Below are positions 11,820-23,620 of a stretch of 64,000 nucleotides of DNA, one piece after another. The stretch is from assembly GCA_024663395.1 (NCBI GenBank), contig JANFAH010000046.1:310001-374000 (forward strand), in the 5' to 3' direction. A program made the position numbers and the translations under genes. The stretch's first letter is position 1; each line of letters begins with the position of its first letter. The notes below the pieces were generated by a model. It saw only the letters and a program-made list of their open reading frames with translations. It searched no databases and was not told the origin of the DNA. This DNA is from Pisolithus tinctorius. Taxonomy: Eukaryota; Basidiomycota; Agaricomycetes; Boletales; Pisolithaceae.

Positions 11820-13136
11820 ATGGCTCCCGGGCGTGTAAAGAAGTTTCTGGCTTCCTTGCCGTTTGGCAGTGCTGCTCGCTCTCGTCGCTCACACGAGAGT
11901 CACAGTGATCCGGTTACCGCTGTAACTGCAGCTGCAGGTATCGTCATATTTTCTTGCCGTCATTGGTCAACTAGTTGCTAAAATGTGAATGCAGAAGCTA
12001 GTAATCCTACCATAGGTATGACTACGGTTATTTGGCGGACGTGGATGTGGTTGACGTCGAGGAATAGAAACCACTCCTTCACCTGCCGCATTTCGTATGG
12101 ATCCTGAAATGGCCAAGGAGTACTTGGCAAGAATTGAGAAATTTCGAGTGTTGGTGATGGGCAGAGCGAACGCTGGCAAAACAACCATCCTTCAGAGGGT
12201 ATGCAACACTGTGGACAAATCTGATATCTTTGATGCAAAGGGGAACATGGTATGTTCGTGTGGAGTTTTTAACACTTATCTAACAATTTACAGATTGACA
12301 ACGTTGTCGTGGAAGGTAGTCTAGGGGTAAGAGGTTATCTTGGATTTCAGCAAATAAAGTTACAGTTGATTACCCCTAGCGTGGCTACCATAACATTGAG
12401 CATGAACTGGTGTTCAAGAGCAACCCAGGGTTTGTATTCCATGACTCTTCAGGTTTTGAGGCAGGATCTGCCCAGCAGTTCGATGAGATGAAGAAGTTTG
12501 TTATTGACCATGCAGCTGCAAGGACATTGCAGAAGCGTATTCATGCAATTTGGTGAGAATTACCTTCAGAGTGGTTACTGACTCAACTGATTGCCAGGTA
12601 TACATAGGTATTGCATCCCCATGACTGACTACCAAAGGACAGTGACTGCTGCTGAGCAGAAGTTCTTTAATGAGTGTGACACAGGACATGGTATGTTCAC
12701 TTCTAGAAATGTGGCCATCACTGACCAGCATCTGCATAGTCCCAGTGGTAGTGTTGCTAACAAAGGTGGATGCATTGCATCTTGCTGCCATTGAGGAACT
12801 TCTGGATGAGGGGTTGGAGATGGAAGAAGCAAAGAAAAGAGCCACAGAAAGGGAAACTCTGTTATTAGAAAAGTGGGAGACACACATCAAGCAGATACTG
12901 GACCAGTGCCAATTCCCACCTAAGATGTATCTTGCACTGACCAGTAAGTATTGCACTTTTGATGGATGGTTGTGCTTGATGGAAGAATTCTTGACAGAGA
13001 TGCATAATGAGAGTGCAGATTGCACCACTTTGATCCAGTCTACAGCAAGTGCCTTGAATGAGGAAGGCCTTCAGAGGTTACTTATATCAACACAGCAGTC
13101 AAGCATTGGATTATGTATTGAATATGCTGTATACTG
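11820..13136 (+). CDS. Basidiomycete P-loop GTPase-like protein, first eight exons
   Basis: Eight exons join in frame: 11,820-11,937, 11,995-12,015, 12,068-12,249, 12,294-12,326, 12,380-12,552, 12,608-12,690, 12,740-12,943 and 12,998-13,136. The start ATG at 11,820 begins MAPGRVKKFLASLPFG. The G domain starts at exon 3 with FRVLVMGRANAGKTTILQ (Walker A GRANAGKT). Exon 5 has the G3-like HDSSGFEAG, and exon 7 has the G4 motif LTKVD. This matches the AIG1/TRAFAC-like 'G domain-containing' proteins that are highly expanded in Agaricomycetes; their substrates and roles are unknown. Exon 8 ends ..LCIEYAVY plus TG, phase 2, at a GTAAGC donor at 13,137, so the protein must continue. That donor opens directly into the tandem array of intron-like units. 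A candidate downstream exon is at about 15,790-15,952. The gene sits on the edge of a CpG-poor repeat island. Confidence 0.8.
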
Positions 13137-15700
13137 GTAAGCCAGCAGTGTGATCTCATCACAAATTCTGATATTCTGAAGGGTGGTGGGAGGAATGATC
13201 AGACATGTAATTGAGAGGGGGGAAAGATATGACATAAGAGCTTTTGAATCTGCTGTGCTCAGTTGGTTTCCCAAGCATTCTGTGAGTGTCTGATTGTGGT
13301 GCCACAGTAGGTGCTGAATGCAATGCATGTCCTCACATGTTTTGCACAAATCCTTGGCATAAAAGTTTGTGAGTAATGTTATGACTGGAGTAGCTATCTT
13401 GTCTACTGACCAGTGATGCACATTCCTTGCATTTCACTGATCTGACAGGTTGTGGGTGATTTCATGGAAGGGTTGGCTGGAGGTTGGCTAACCTCATGTG
13501 GATTCCACTTGTTGGTGGCGTAACGGGAGGTATGAGATTTCATGGCAAGGTAATCTGCACATTGGGAGCTGACATACACTGTACATATCACATGAGACAG
13601 GATGTCAGTGACTTCATTGCAGATAAAGGTGGATGTCTACTGATTGGTGACACTTGCATTATATATGGGTGTGGTATGACAGTTTGTAAGTGATGGCATG
13701 GCAGGTGTAGCAGGATGCTCACTGATACATTGCATTTATGATATGCATCATTGTGGTGTGGCAGGCTGTGAGGTGTTTCATGGTGGGTTTGGTTGGATCT
13801 TTGCTGACTCTCCCCACTTGTACTGTGCTTGTTTGTGCATGACAGGATGTGAGTGCTTTGATGGTAGATTTGGTTGGATGTCTACTGATTGGCCCCATTT
13901 GCACTGTGCTTGTTTGTGCCATGACAGTTGGTGAGTGACTTGATGGCAGGTTTGGTTGGATGACTGCTGACTGGCCCATTTACACTGTGCTTGTTCATGC
14001 CATGATAGTTTGTGAGTGATTTGATGGCAGGTTTGGGTGGATGTCTGCTGACTGGCCCCACTTGCACTGTGCTTGTTTGTGCCATGACAGCCTGTGAGTG
14101 ATTTGATGGCAGGTTTGGTTGGATGTCTGCTAACTGGCCCCACTTTCACTGTGCTTGTTTTGTGCCATGACAGGGTGTGAGTGATTTGATGGCAGGTTTG
14201 GTTGGATGTCTGCTGACTTGCCCCACTTGCACTGTGCTTGTTTGTGCCATGACAGCCTGTGAGTGATTTGATGGCAGGTTTGGTTGGATGTCTGCTGACT
14301 TGCCCCACTTGCACTGTGCTTGTTTGTGCCATGTCAGGATGTGAGTGATTTGATGGCAGGTTTGGTTGGATGTCTGCTGACTGGCCCCACTTGCACTGTG
14401 CTTGTTTGTGCCATGACAGGATGTGAGTGATTTGATGGCAGGTTTGGTTGGATGTCTGCTGACTGGCCCCACTTGCACTGTGCTTGTTTGTGCCATGACA
14501 GCTTGTGAGTGATTTGATGGCAGGTTTGGTTGGATGTCTGCTGACTGGCCCCACTTGCACTGTGCTTGTTTGTGCCATGACAGTATGTGAGTGATTTGAT
14601 GGCAGGTTTGGTTGGATGTCTGCTGACTGGCACCACTTGCACTGTGCTTGTTTGTGCCATGACAGGATGTGAGTGATTTGATGGCAGGTTTGGTTGGATG
14701 TCTGCTGACTGGCCCCACTTGCACTGTGCTTGTTTGTGCCATGACAGCTTGTGAGTGATTTGATGGCAGGTTTGGTTGGATGTCTGCTGACTGGCCCCAC
14801 TTGCACTGTGCTTGTTTGTGCCATGACAGGGTGTGAGTGATTTGATGGCAGGTTTGGTTGGATGTCTGCTGACTGGCCCCACTTGCACTGTGCTTGTTTG
14901 TGCCATGACAGGATGTGAGTGATTTGATGGCAGGTTTGGTTGGATGTCTGCTGACTGGCCCCACTTGCACCATGCTTGTTTGTGCCATGACAGCTTGTGA
15001 GTGATTTGATGGCAGGTTTGGTTGGATGTCTGCTGACTGGCCCCACTTGCACTGTGCTTGTTTGTGCCATGACAGGATGTGAGTGATTTGATGGCAGGTT
15101 TTGTTGGATGTCTGCTGATTGGCCCCACCTGCACTGTGCTTGTTTGTGCCATGACAGGGTGTGAGTGATTTGATGGCAGGTTTGGTTGGATGTCTGCTTA
15201 CTGGCCCCACCTGCACTCTGCTTGTTTGTGCTATGACAGCTTGTGAGTGATTTTATGCCTGGATTAGCTGGCTATGTGCTGACTTGCTTCCTTGTACTCT
15301 CCTTGATGGCATGATAGGATGTGAGTAATGTCAGTGGATCAGCATTTGCTGGATGGACTCACCCACATGTGGCTTTCTGGTGTATTCCCAGCTTGTAAGC
15401 CATTCCATGACATGAAAACTGAATCTCCACTGACCTAATTTTTCCTGTCATCTTGGTGGTGATTTGCCAGGATGTGAGTGGTTTGATAATTGGTTTTCAT
15501 CCTGGCTATAGGCATATCACTATTGTGCTGACCTGTTGCTGCTGCAACACAGGTTGTAAGTTCCATTTTGGGATGGGAATACTCTTGTCACAATATGACA
15601 CATGTAATCACAGCCTCAAGTTGCACAAAAAGGCAAATACAAGCTGCCATCACCCAAGGTCACCACTTTCTCAATTGCTGAGCATGGAGTTTGTGAGTGG
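13137..15700 (+). repeat. Tandem array of about 82-bp intron-like units within the GTPase gene
   Basis: From 13,686 to 15,243 twenty units follow one another at 81-83 bp. GTGAGT-like starts are at 13,686, 13,768, 13,849, 13,931, 14,012, 14,094, 14,177, 14,259, 14,341, 14,423, 14,505, 14,587, 14,669, 14,751, 14,833, 14,915, 14,997, 15,079, 15,161 and 15,243. Diverged units continue on both sides (13,369, 13,452, 13,604; 15,321, 15,395, 15,474, 15,556). Each unit begins GTGAGT and ends CATGACAG. Between the AG of one unit and the GT of the next there are almost always exactly three bases, and these vary (GAT, CTT, GGT, CCT, TAT, TTT, TTG, GCT). The array begins at the real donor of GTPase exon 8. 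The unit length and sequence are observed; any splicing is inferred. Confidence 0.85.
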
Positions 15701-15789
15701 TAGTCACCCTCTACATTGGGGATACTCATTACTTCAGATTGCCTGCTCATTTTTGAGTATTGTTACTTTTTATTGCAAAATGGAAAAGC

Positions 15790-15952
15790 ACCTAAGAAGA
15801 AAGATGTTATTGCTTTGGCTGTCAAGGAGTACAAGAGTTCTGGCATTAAAGCCACCATCCACCAGGCTGTCAAATCTGCTGTCCAGCAGCATGGTCATAA
15901 ATTGGAAGATTTGTGTCAGACTCTTGTGCAAATAATTTTGGAGAATTGTCTA
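15790..15952 (+). CDS. Candidate downstream exon after the tandem array
   Basis: An open segment encodes KKKDVIALAVKEYKSSG followed by IKATIHQAVKSAVQQHGH and LEDLCQTLVQIILENC. It is charged and helical in appearance, has normal amino-acid composition, and ends at a GTGAGT donor at 15,953. Upstream AG acceptors exist near 15,786 and 15,799. It is the only coding-looking segment between the array and the mariner element, so it is probably the next exon of the GTPase gene. I cannot confirm the join or its phase. It could instead belong to a separate gene. Confidence 0.4.
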
Positions 15953-16294
15953 TGTGAGTGCATATGTTTGATCTGTCCAATGCTATGATTCAAAAAATTC
16001 TTTCAGCTCATAAAATAGTCATTTAACAATGTGACAAATTCCTTGTGCTATTTCCTATGGTCATTTGAACACTTAGTACTCAACCTTTGAAGCACTCCCA
16101 TACTGGTGGGTTTTTCAGTAGCCAGAGATCCATGTACATAAGCACAGGCCATCATAGCTGCCACACAAGCTGTCCATACCCAGGCTATTAGTAGTAGTAC
16201 TCCCTGTCATTTGAATACAAAATGTCAATGTCCCTCTAACTTTGTAGTTCTTGTGTCAATGATATCATGATTACCTGTAATACACCACTTGATA

Positions 16295-17915
16295 CAGTGA
16301 CTTCCAAAATTGATTCAATGTTTGCACATTTTGGGTTGTTTGTTGAATTTATCAAGAACAAAGACAAATAAGACCAAAGTGTAAGTTGATGACATAAGCC
16401 ATTTGCACAGGACTATCCATCAAAAAAAGAATTATGTAATTTGAATTAGTATCCATAAAGGTATATACAATTTAAATTGCCATGTCATTGAATCAATTTT
16501 GGAAGTGTGTATCAGAGATATAGAAACTGATAATTTTAATACTTTGTATGACCTCTCTTGGCTTTTATCACTGCTTGGACCCTTCTAGGCATACTTTCAA
16601 TTAAATTCTGACACACCCCTGGGTCTATATTATTCCACACCACTGCCACTCTCTCCCAAACCTCCCAAACTCCCTTTGGCTGTGTTGAATACTTGTTGAG
16701 CTCTTGTTTGATGTGATTCCAGAGGTGTTCAATGGGGTTCATATCTGGAGACTGTGGAGGTCAGTCTAGAGCATTGATATTGTTGTCCTCCAACCACTTC
16801 TTGGCCTTTTTGGAGGTATGTTTTGGGTCATTGTCCTGTTGAAAGATAACATCCTTCAAAGGAATTCCAGAATCTCCCAAGCTAGGAAGCAACTGGCTCT
16901 CCAAAATGTCCACATATTGGTTGGCATCCATCCTCCCCTCAATCTCTGCAAGGTGGCCAACACCTTCCCAGCCCATACATCCCCATACCATAATGTTCCC
17001 TCCTCCATGCTTGACTGTTCCCTGTATCTCTCTCTCAATAAGCCCCTCTCCTGCCTGTTTCCACACCCAAACCTTCCCATCTGACCCAATCCTATTGATT
17101 TTGGTCTCATCTGACCAGATAACCCTTCTCCAGTCCTCCACAGTCCATTCTTTGTATGTCAGAGCAAAGGCTAATCGCTTCTTTCTGTGAGTTATAGAAA
17201 GGAGTGGTTTTTTCTTCTTTGTTACAGCCTTGAATGAATGTTTTCTGAGGACCCTTCTGACTGTTTGTGAGGTGACTGGATTGGAGATTATGGAATTGAT
17301 GTTCTTTGTAACCTCAACAGCATTGGTGGCCTTGCCTGTGGTGATTTGTGTAATAATAGCATGCTGAGAGGTGGATGAAAGCTTAGCAGGACATCCAGAA
17401 GAAGGTGCTTGTTGATCAGGAAGAAGGTTCTTGAGCACCCTGGAGACTGTAGGCTGGCTGATACCCAGCCTGGAGGCAATAGTGTGAGTAGAATGACCAT
17501 TACAGGCCAGAGAAATGATGTTTGCCTTCTGAGCAGAGGAGATGGGGTGCATAGTATAGTTAGGAAGCATTGACAACATAGACAGTGGTTAAATAGCTTG
17601 GACTGAAATGGTTGCTAAGGTACAATAACCATAGCAACCATCTTTGATGATTTTTGAAATTGTTTTATGTGATATTGGTTGGATTCTGATGGATCCAATA
17701 CATAGTTCCAAAATTGATTCAATGACATGGTGATTTAAATCAAGTATATTGCCATGGATACTAATTCAAATTACATAATCTTTTTTTTGATGGATAGCCC
17801 TGTGTAAATGGTTTATGTCATCAACTTACACTTTGGTATTATTTGTCTTTGTTCCTGATCAATTCAACAAACAACCCAAAATGTGCAAACATTGAATCAA
17901 TTTTGGAAGTCACTG
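16295..17915 (-). mobile_element. Tc1/mariner (DD34E) transposon, 1,621 bp
   Basis: The element begins CAGTGACTTCC and ends GGAAGTCACTG, with TA on both sides (16,293-16,294 and 17,916-17,917), as expected of Tc1/mariner insertion at TA. The terminal inverted repeats are long, about 215 bp (16,295 to about 16,510 and about 17,703 to 17,915). Each contains two inverted copies of the outer motif TTCCAAAATTGATTCAATG, one at the tip and one at its inner edge. The transposase gene lies between them on the minus strand. It sits in CpG-poor repeat DNA just right of the GTPase gene. Confidence 0.93.
16536..17579 (-). pseudogene. Tc1/mariner transposase with one in-frame stop
   Basis: This encodes a cut-and-paste DNA transposase of the Tc1 type. 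The N-terminal helix-turn-helix region includes ISQPTVSRVLKNL, and a second DNA-binding region precedes the catalytic core. The core shows IWSDETKI (first Asp), IFQQDNDPKHTS (second Asp) and DMNPIEHLW (third acid, Glu). There are 34 residues between the second Asp and the Glu, so it is DD34E. The frame is broken by a single TGA at 16,761-16,763, where relatives usually have Trp (LDWPPQSPD). Otherwise about 347 codons are open and the end is RGHTKY. With the stop the protein loses its third catalytic residue, so this copy is probably inactive; the long intact ends could still be moved by another copy. Confidence 0.9.
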
Positions 17916-17917
17916 TA

Positions 17918-18699
17918 TGACTTGACACAGCTGTAATGGGAACATGTACTTGGAATAACAAAAACATCTTTACTTACCACATTGTGAGAGGAAGGTGTCA
18001 TTGTCTTGAGAAAATGTGTATATGAGCATCAGAAGCAGATACATGTGCTGTGGGGAGTAGGCTAGTATTCATACAACAATGTAAGTATTTATCAAACTGC
18101 TCAGAAAACTTTAGGTCACCTATTACTGTGACAGGGAGTAAAAAGTTGCTGCTGGTCACAATCCCATGCACCTTCCCTGGGAACACTTGCATCCATGAGA
18201 TGTGGCCAGAAGAAATCATCTGGTTCACTCACCTTCATCCTTTGGAATTGCTGCCATCACAGCTGGTCCCCAGGCATACAACATAGTCATGGGCATTCTC
18301 ACATGCATTTGAAAGTGGTAGAGAAGGTTGCTTGACAGTGAGCCTACTGAGATCAGGCACACCAAAATTCTCAGCTGATGAATTGGGTGCACAGTTGCAT
18401 AACAAGGAACAAACATTTATAGTCAGGTTTTGCCATATAGGTGAGAGAATGGGTATACTTGAGGAAAGTGGAAAAAGTTGTGAGGGAGACCTTTGCAGAA
18501 TCCATCAACTGAGATACGTTTTTTCAGCTTCAGTATGGTGTTGTTGGAGAGAGTAGTATTGATGCTGCTGAGCCAAGGGAGCAATCCTCACAGCAGATAA
18601 ATCAGAGTATAGGTGAGTGACTTGAGATCATCATGACAACTTGACTGAATGCCTAGGTGATGATTTATTGAAGTGAATGCAGGGGTACCAACAAATGGG
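17918..18699. other. CpG-poor intergenic repeat-like DNA, no gene recognised
   Basis: Small open frames exist on both strands but none has recognisable content. The segment lies between the mariner right end and the left member of the large inverted-repeat pair. A GTGAGT/GTAAGT-rich texture like that of the array flanks is not obvious here. Confidence 0.35.
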
Positions 18700-18714
18700 T
18701 GCACATAGTGTAGT

Positions 18715-19400
18715 CACACTTAGTCACAACACATGGGCAGCCTGTGCACCAAAACACCAACACTTATATAGACCCTGAGACAGGCCCACCTAAATAGATT
18801 AGCTGGTACACATGGACAGGCCTGAGGGACTAAAGTGAAAGCAACATATGTATGGGCCTGTAAGTGCATCACCACAACATAGGGGAGGGCCTGTGGTGGG
18901 TAAGGATGTTGAGACATTTAGACAGGCCTGTGACCAATTAAGTATACTGAGCTACTGTAAGATATGGATGGGCCCATCCTAGTAGGTTACACCTCTGTCG
19001 CAACATCAAGGCAGGCCTGTCTATGATTAGAATACAAGTTGGCAACATATGGATGGGCCTGGGAGTAATATCATTTATGGTGTCACAACATATAGACAGG
19101 CCCATTCAAAATAAGCTGTACCCCTGTTGCAACATAGAGATGGGCCTGTCAGTAATGTTGTTTCATAATGTCACAACATATGGATGGGCCTGTCCATAGT
19201 AAGATGTACTGCTGTTGAAACATAAAGACAGGCCCAGCACTAATATCATTTAATAGAGTCACAACATAAGGACAGGCCCTTCAGTAGTATTATTTATATT
19301 GTTGCAACATATGGACAGGCCTGTCCACAGTAAGATGTACCTCTGACAAAACATAAAGATGGGCCTGTCAGTAATCTCATGTATAGCATCACAACATATG
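18715..19400 (+). repeat. Left subterminal array of palindromic GGCC motifs
   Basis: About fifteen copies of a motif like CAACATATGGACAGGCCTGTC or GATGGGCCCATC recur at 30-65 bp intervals. The centre is AGGCCT or GGGCCC, and many copies are perfect 10-12 bp palindromes (GACAGGCCTGTC, GATGGGCCCATC). They are preceded by CAACATA(T)GGA. Spacing is loose, so this is not a simple tandem repeat. Binding sites for a transposase are a reasonable inference. Confidence 0.75.
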
Positions 19401-22400
19401 TTGCAAATTTCCTAGATCCATGACAAGTCGTTAGCATACCTTAATAGCAGATTTCCCATACTGCCTTTTAATGACTTGTAATGCCACCCACTTTCCATGA
19501 ACATGTGGTTGAAATCATGTGTCATCTCATGATTATGACTTTGATAACTCATTATTTTTCCTAATCATGGTATTATATTGCTGCAGCCTAATAACTACTT
19601 ATAATGGCATGACAATGGTGAAGAACCCATAGCAATACCAGTGGAACTCATCACAATGTATACTAACCATTATTGTTTATTAATATTTTGACGATCCATT
19701 GTTATTTCATTTTGCCTTGGTACACTCATGACAATGCTTAAAATTCCATTCAGAAATCACTACTTATTGATGTATACACAAGTGGTAGTAATAGTTGGAG
19801 AGTTCTACCTATAATGCCAGTGGTGTGAGTGGATATGCAAAGCAGATGATGAGTGACTAAGAGCAGTAAGGGGAGGAAAGGACAGCAGCTCAACATAAGT
19901 ATGGGGGTCATTGTGACAATGGCACAAGGACAAAAGCAAATGCATACACTGTGGACAACCATCAGATCATAGCTTACAGTGTAATTAAAATACTTATGAG
20001 ATTAGTGAACCAATGGGAGCAGCAATATGGGGTGATGGGATGAGGAAGATAGAATAAGTGTTGCATGAGAGGCATTCATAGTGTCGAGCAATAGGACAAT
20101 GGAGCTGGCATTGACAGACAACACCATCATGAGTCATCTGGAACCTTAAAAAAAGTTAACATCAGAAGTAATAATAGTGTCATGGGGGAAATGTACCTTG
20201 ACACTTGAACCCACTCCCCAGGCAATGGACAATGACAAACAAGCACAATGAGGTGGATAACAGCAACAACACTGTACAACAATGCAATAAACCAGCACAA
20301 CAATGCAGGAGACAACAAGGCATGAGAAGAGGGGTGAGTTGCTTACAATATAGCCAGCAGAGTTTGAATGACTTAGAAGAAATCAGATCAGGTAATTCCA
20401 GAGGATGATGGCAACAATATATAATTGCAGCAAATGAATGTATTACAAGTAGATCTATGTAGCCTTGAAACATGAATTGCATCTGATATAATGGGATGCA
20501 AGCTAAATCAAAGACCATAGAACATATAGAAACCTGGCACATAAGTGACACCTGGTACTGCTATTAATCCAAACCTTTGTCTTCTTCAGTTTCAAGGACC
20601 TTGTAGCAGTAGCATGGCAACTATGGCAGGTAGGTTCCAGACCTGGTTCAGTAGAATGAATATCAGTTGTAAGACCCTTGGGAACCACCTCAGGAATGGC
20701 TGGAATTGCCTTTTGAGCAGCTGAGCTGTGCTGGTGACTCACAACTGGAATTACTCATCAGGATCAAGATGTTTCAGCCTCAGCTGGGCCAGATACATTC
20801 ATCTGACCAACAGCAATGGTCACCACTGACACCTTGGTACCACTGTTCAAAATTGGCTGTCCAATTAAGATAGAAGGGGATGATCAATGAGAAGCACCAG
20901 AAATAGTTTGAGCACCGAGATCAGCTTGTGCAGCAGTGACACTAGCTGGATGAGAGTGAGGGGGATTGAAATGAGTGACTGAGCTGGCAACAGGTGATGG
21001 AGCACAAGAGACTGATGACAGATTGGAGTCACATAGATCTGAATCATGGCTGCCAGGGGCATTGGGGTCATGCAGTGTGGAAACAGGTGGGGTGTGACTC
21101 TCAGCAGGGTCAATGTTGTTGAGTTCATCTAAAAATTCATCTTCCCAAGTATGCAGCTGCTCCATGTTAGCAAATACCTTGGATTTGACATTTGCCAATT
21201 GAGACCCTTTCCCAAAGACTTCCTGGTTGAAGAAATTCATCATGCTGACAGCCCAAGGAGATGCTTTGAAAAGCTTCTTGAGGTAGCAGTTGTATTCTGA
21301 TCAATAGTTGACCTGCATTTCTGCACTGGTAGCACTTAATTCAGGATCATGTGACAATAGGAATCAAACCTTGGTATGATATTGACATCAGCATGTACTA
21401 GCACAGTGACCATGGACACCCTCACCAAGATGCAGGCACCAGCAATCAGGCCCTCAGTAATGCTCAGCACACCCATCTTCTGACCCCTGGCTGGGGGCTG
21501 TCCACATTTGTTTTCTGTGAGGCTCAATTTTCCAAACATCAGGACATGGATAACCTATGGGCTGAAATCAATTTTTGAATAAGAGTGGCATTGAACTGCA
21601 CATGCTTACCTTAACTAGGATGGTGTAGGAGAAGTCCAAGTAGCTGTATAATACAAGCTAGATGGCTTAGACAACAACAATAAAAATGAAGGGAATGAAT
21701 TGCTCATCCCAAGGGATTCTGGACTGCTGAGACTAGAAGGTGAGACCTGGCACTTTGTAGTGGTAGCAATTCATGAGGTGCACAGCATGGTCTGCAGAGT
21801 AGTACTGGCAATCTGAGCAGTGTGAGCAGTGTGCATAGTTCGTGCATGGCAGTATGTGAAACATGTGGTGTAGACAAAGTGGAAAAAAAACTCATGGTGA
21901 CCTTCCAAGTGCAAAAAGGTAAGTATTCTGTACCTAAGTACAGGGCTTTATAGTCCAGGCAAACCCAGAACCTAAGTAGGATAGAGTACAAGTAAGGGAA
22001 AACCATGCAACAGCATGTACACATAAGACAGGACAGGCCAGAACAGAGGCCAAGGGTATACTACTAACAAAAAGGGAACAGAGACCATGTTAAAAGAAAG
22101 AGTCCAAAGGAAGGGAAGCAGCCAAAGCACAGTGGCTGTGGGTATAGCATTGTGCAATGTCACACACCAAAGGTGTTTGGTGAGGTGGACATGGATGCAG
22201 CTGATGAATGGAGATGAAGACCATAGCCCTCATGCAATGTAGGGAATAAGTACTCCCTACTGAGGTGATTTAATTATTTTATCTTTTCTATTGTGTTTTT
22301 GCTTTGATTTAAATTAGTGATACTTAGCCTACCTTTGTGGCGCATTTTTGGTAGCTTAGTCAGCATTTTTGCGCACTAGTGTAGGTCTACAGTACACAAC

Positions 22401-23620
22401 AAAAAAAAGGAGGAACCAGACTGCAAAGACTGTGAAGACTGTGAAATCAAAGACTGCAAAAGAGAGACTGTGACAAGCCCTCACTGAGGCACTCCCAGAC
22501 GACCTCCAGATGCCTTTACTCACTCATTTCCCCACTCCATTCATTTTGACCAACTCCAGTCACTCCTTCAACCTCTTTCCTCAATCCAAGTTCAGAGTCC
22601 CTTTGGGTTGAACTAGACCCATTCCTATCAAGCCCTAGGAGTCCCCTACACTCCCTAGCTTCACTAAATAGCTAACTTACAGTGAAGAAGGACAGCCAGA
22701 AATGTCAGCAGTCATCCCTCACACAAGAATGAGTTGTCAATGCCAAAGAAAAAGAAAGGGAGCAAGTTAAGTGCCAATGAAAATTCTGAAGTGCCTGTGT
22801 ATGGCATTCTGGTTTTCAACATATCTCCACCAATTCTGCAGATACTGACACCATTCCCACACTCACTTGTAGTGCTCAGCCATGCGATCCTACCTTCCAA
22901 AATTGGAAAGGATTTGCATGCTCCAGACATTTCTACAGCACTCCCTCCAAAAGATGCTCATTTTGCTAATTCTTCTGATATGGCTGCCTCCACATCAATC
23001 ATTTTGCTTGTCCCCTTTGCTAGGGACCATGGCTACATATATCTACCAGGAGTTCCTACCAGCTTCTGTCCTGAAGCATCCTGGTACATCCCATCCTTGT
23101 CTGCCCCTCTCAGCCCATCCAGCTTGGACAGTGTGTTCTTTTTGTCAGTATGACCTCTAGGAGGACATTCTTTGGTCACCTCAGGTCTGTCATTCACTTG
23201 GAAAGGTCTTATGTGGTCATTTCAGTCTCTCCAGTCCAAGAAGTATATGGATCCTTCCTCCCTGCTCCCTGCAATGTCTTCATACCAGTCTCATCCATCA
23301 TTCTTCCAAAATTGTGACAGCTACAGTATAATCTACTGTTCTCCACCCTCCATGATCACATCCATGATGAGTATGATGCACATCTTGCTTCCTTATTGCA
23401 AGATACAGCAGAGGATGCTCCCCCTTCATCCTTTCTTCCAACAGAGCCTCATTCATGAAGGTTTTATTTGCTTCACTGAGAGGACAGTAAGGGGGGGGAA
23501 GTTGCGATCCCTTATGCTCCTGTCACCCCACAGACCCCCAAAGCTTGACCCTGTTGACATCTGACTCACCCTGTCCACTTTTGGATGTACTATATTGGCA
23601 TCAGATCAGTGCTGCCTCTC
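19400..23620. other. Interior of inverted-repeat element; only decayed open frames
   Basis: The stretch is CpG-poor and TG/CA-rich. Minus-strand frames at 20,503-20,742, 20,884-21,243 and 21,336-21,539 read like pieces of one decayed gene (for example MMNFFNQEVFGKGSQL, and an acidic EDEFLDELNNID). A plus-strand frame lies at 22,734-23,153. I do not recognise any of them and cannot assign a product. They may be cargo or a dead transposase-associated gene. Confidence 0.35.

Noticed and set aside
13778..15216. Long minus-strand open frames (430, 356 and 272 codons) of a repetitive protein across the 82-bp array
   Set aside because: 82 is not a multiple of 3, and the unit happens to lack stops in all three minus frames, so all three stay open together. 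The peptides are the same repeat in rotating frames; no start context, introns or composition supports a gene.
13137..15700. Array units as C/D-box snoRNAs
   Set aside because: Each unit has TGATGG and CTGA-like pieces, but the C box does not fit the consensus, no terminal stem is seen, and the ends match splice sites better.
13137..15700. CRISPR-like array
   Set aside because: The period is regular, but the spacers are only three bases, the context is a eukaryotic gene, and the repeat is 79 bp.
22734..23153. A 139-codon plus-strand frame as a gene
   Set aside because: It lies in CpG-poor repeat DNA, its neighbouring frame is also open, and there is no recognisable domain or splice context. 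It is left as part of the element interior.
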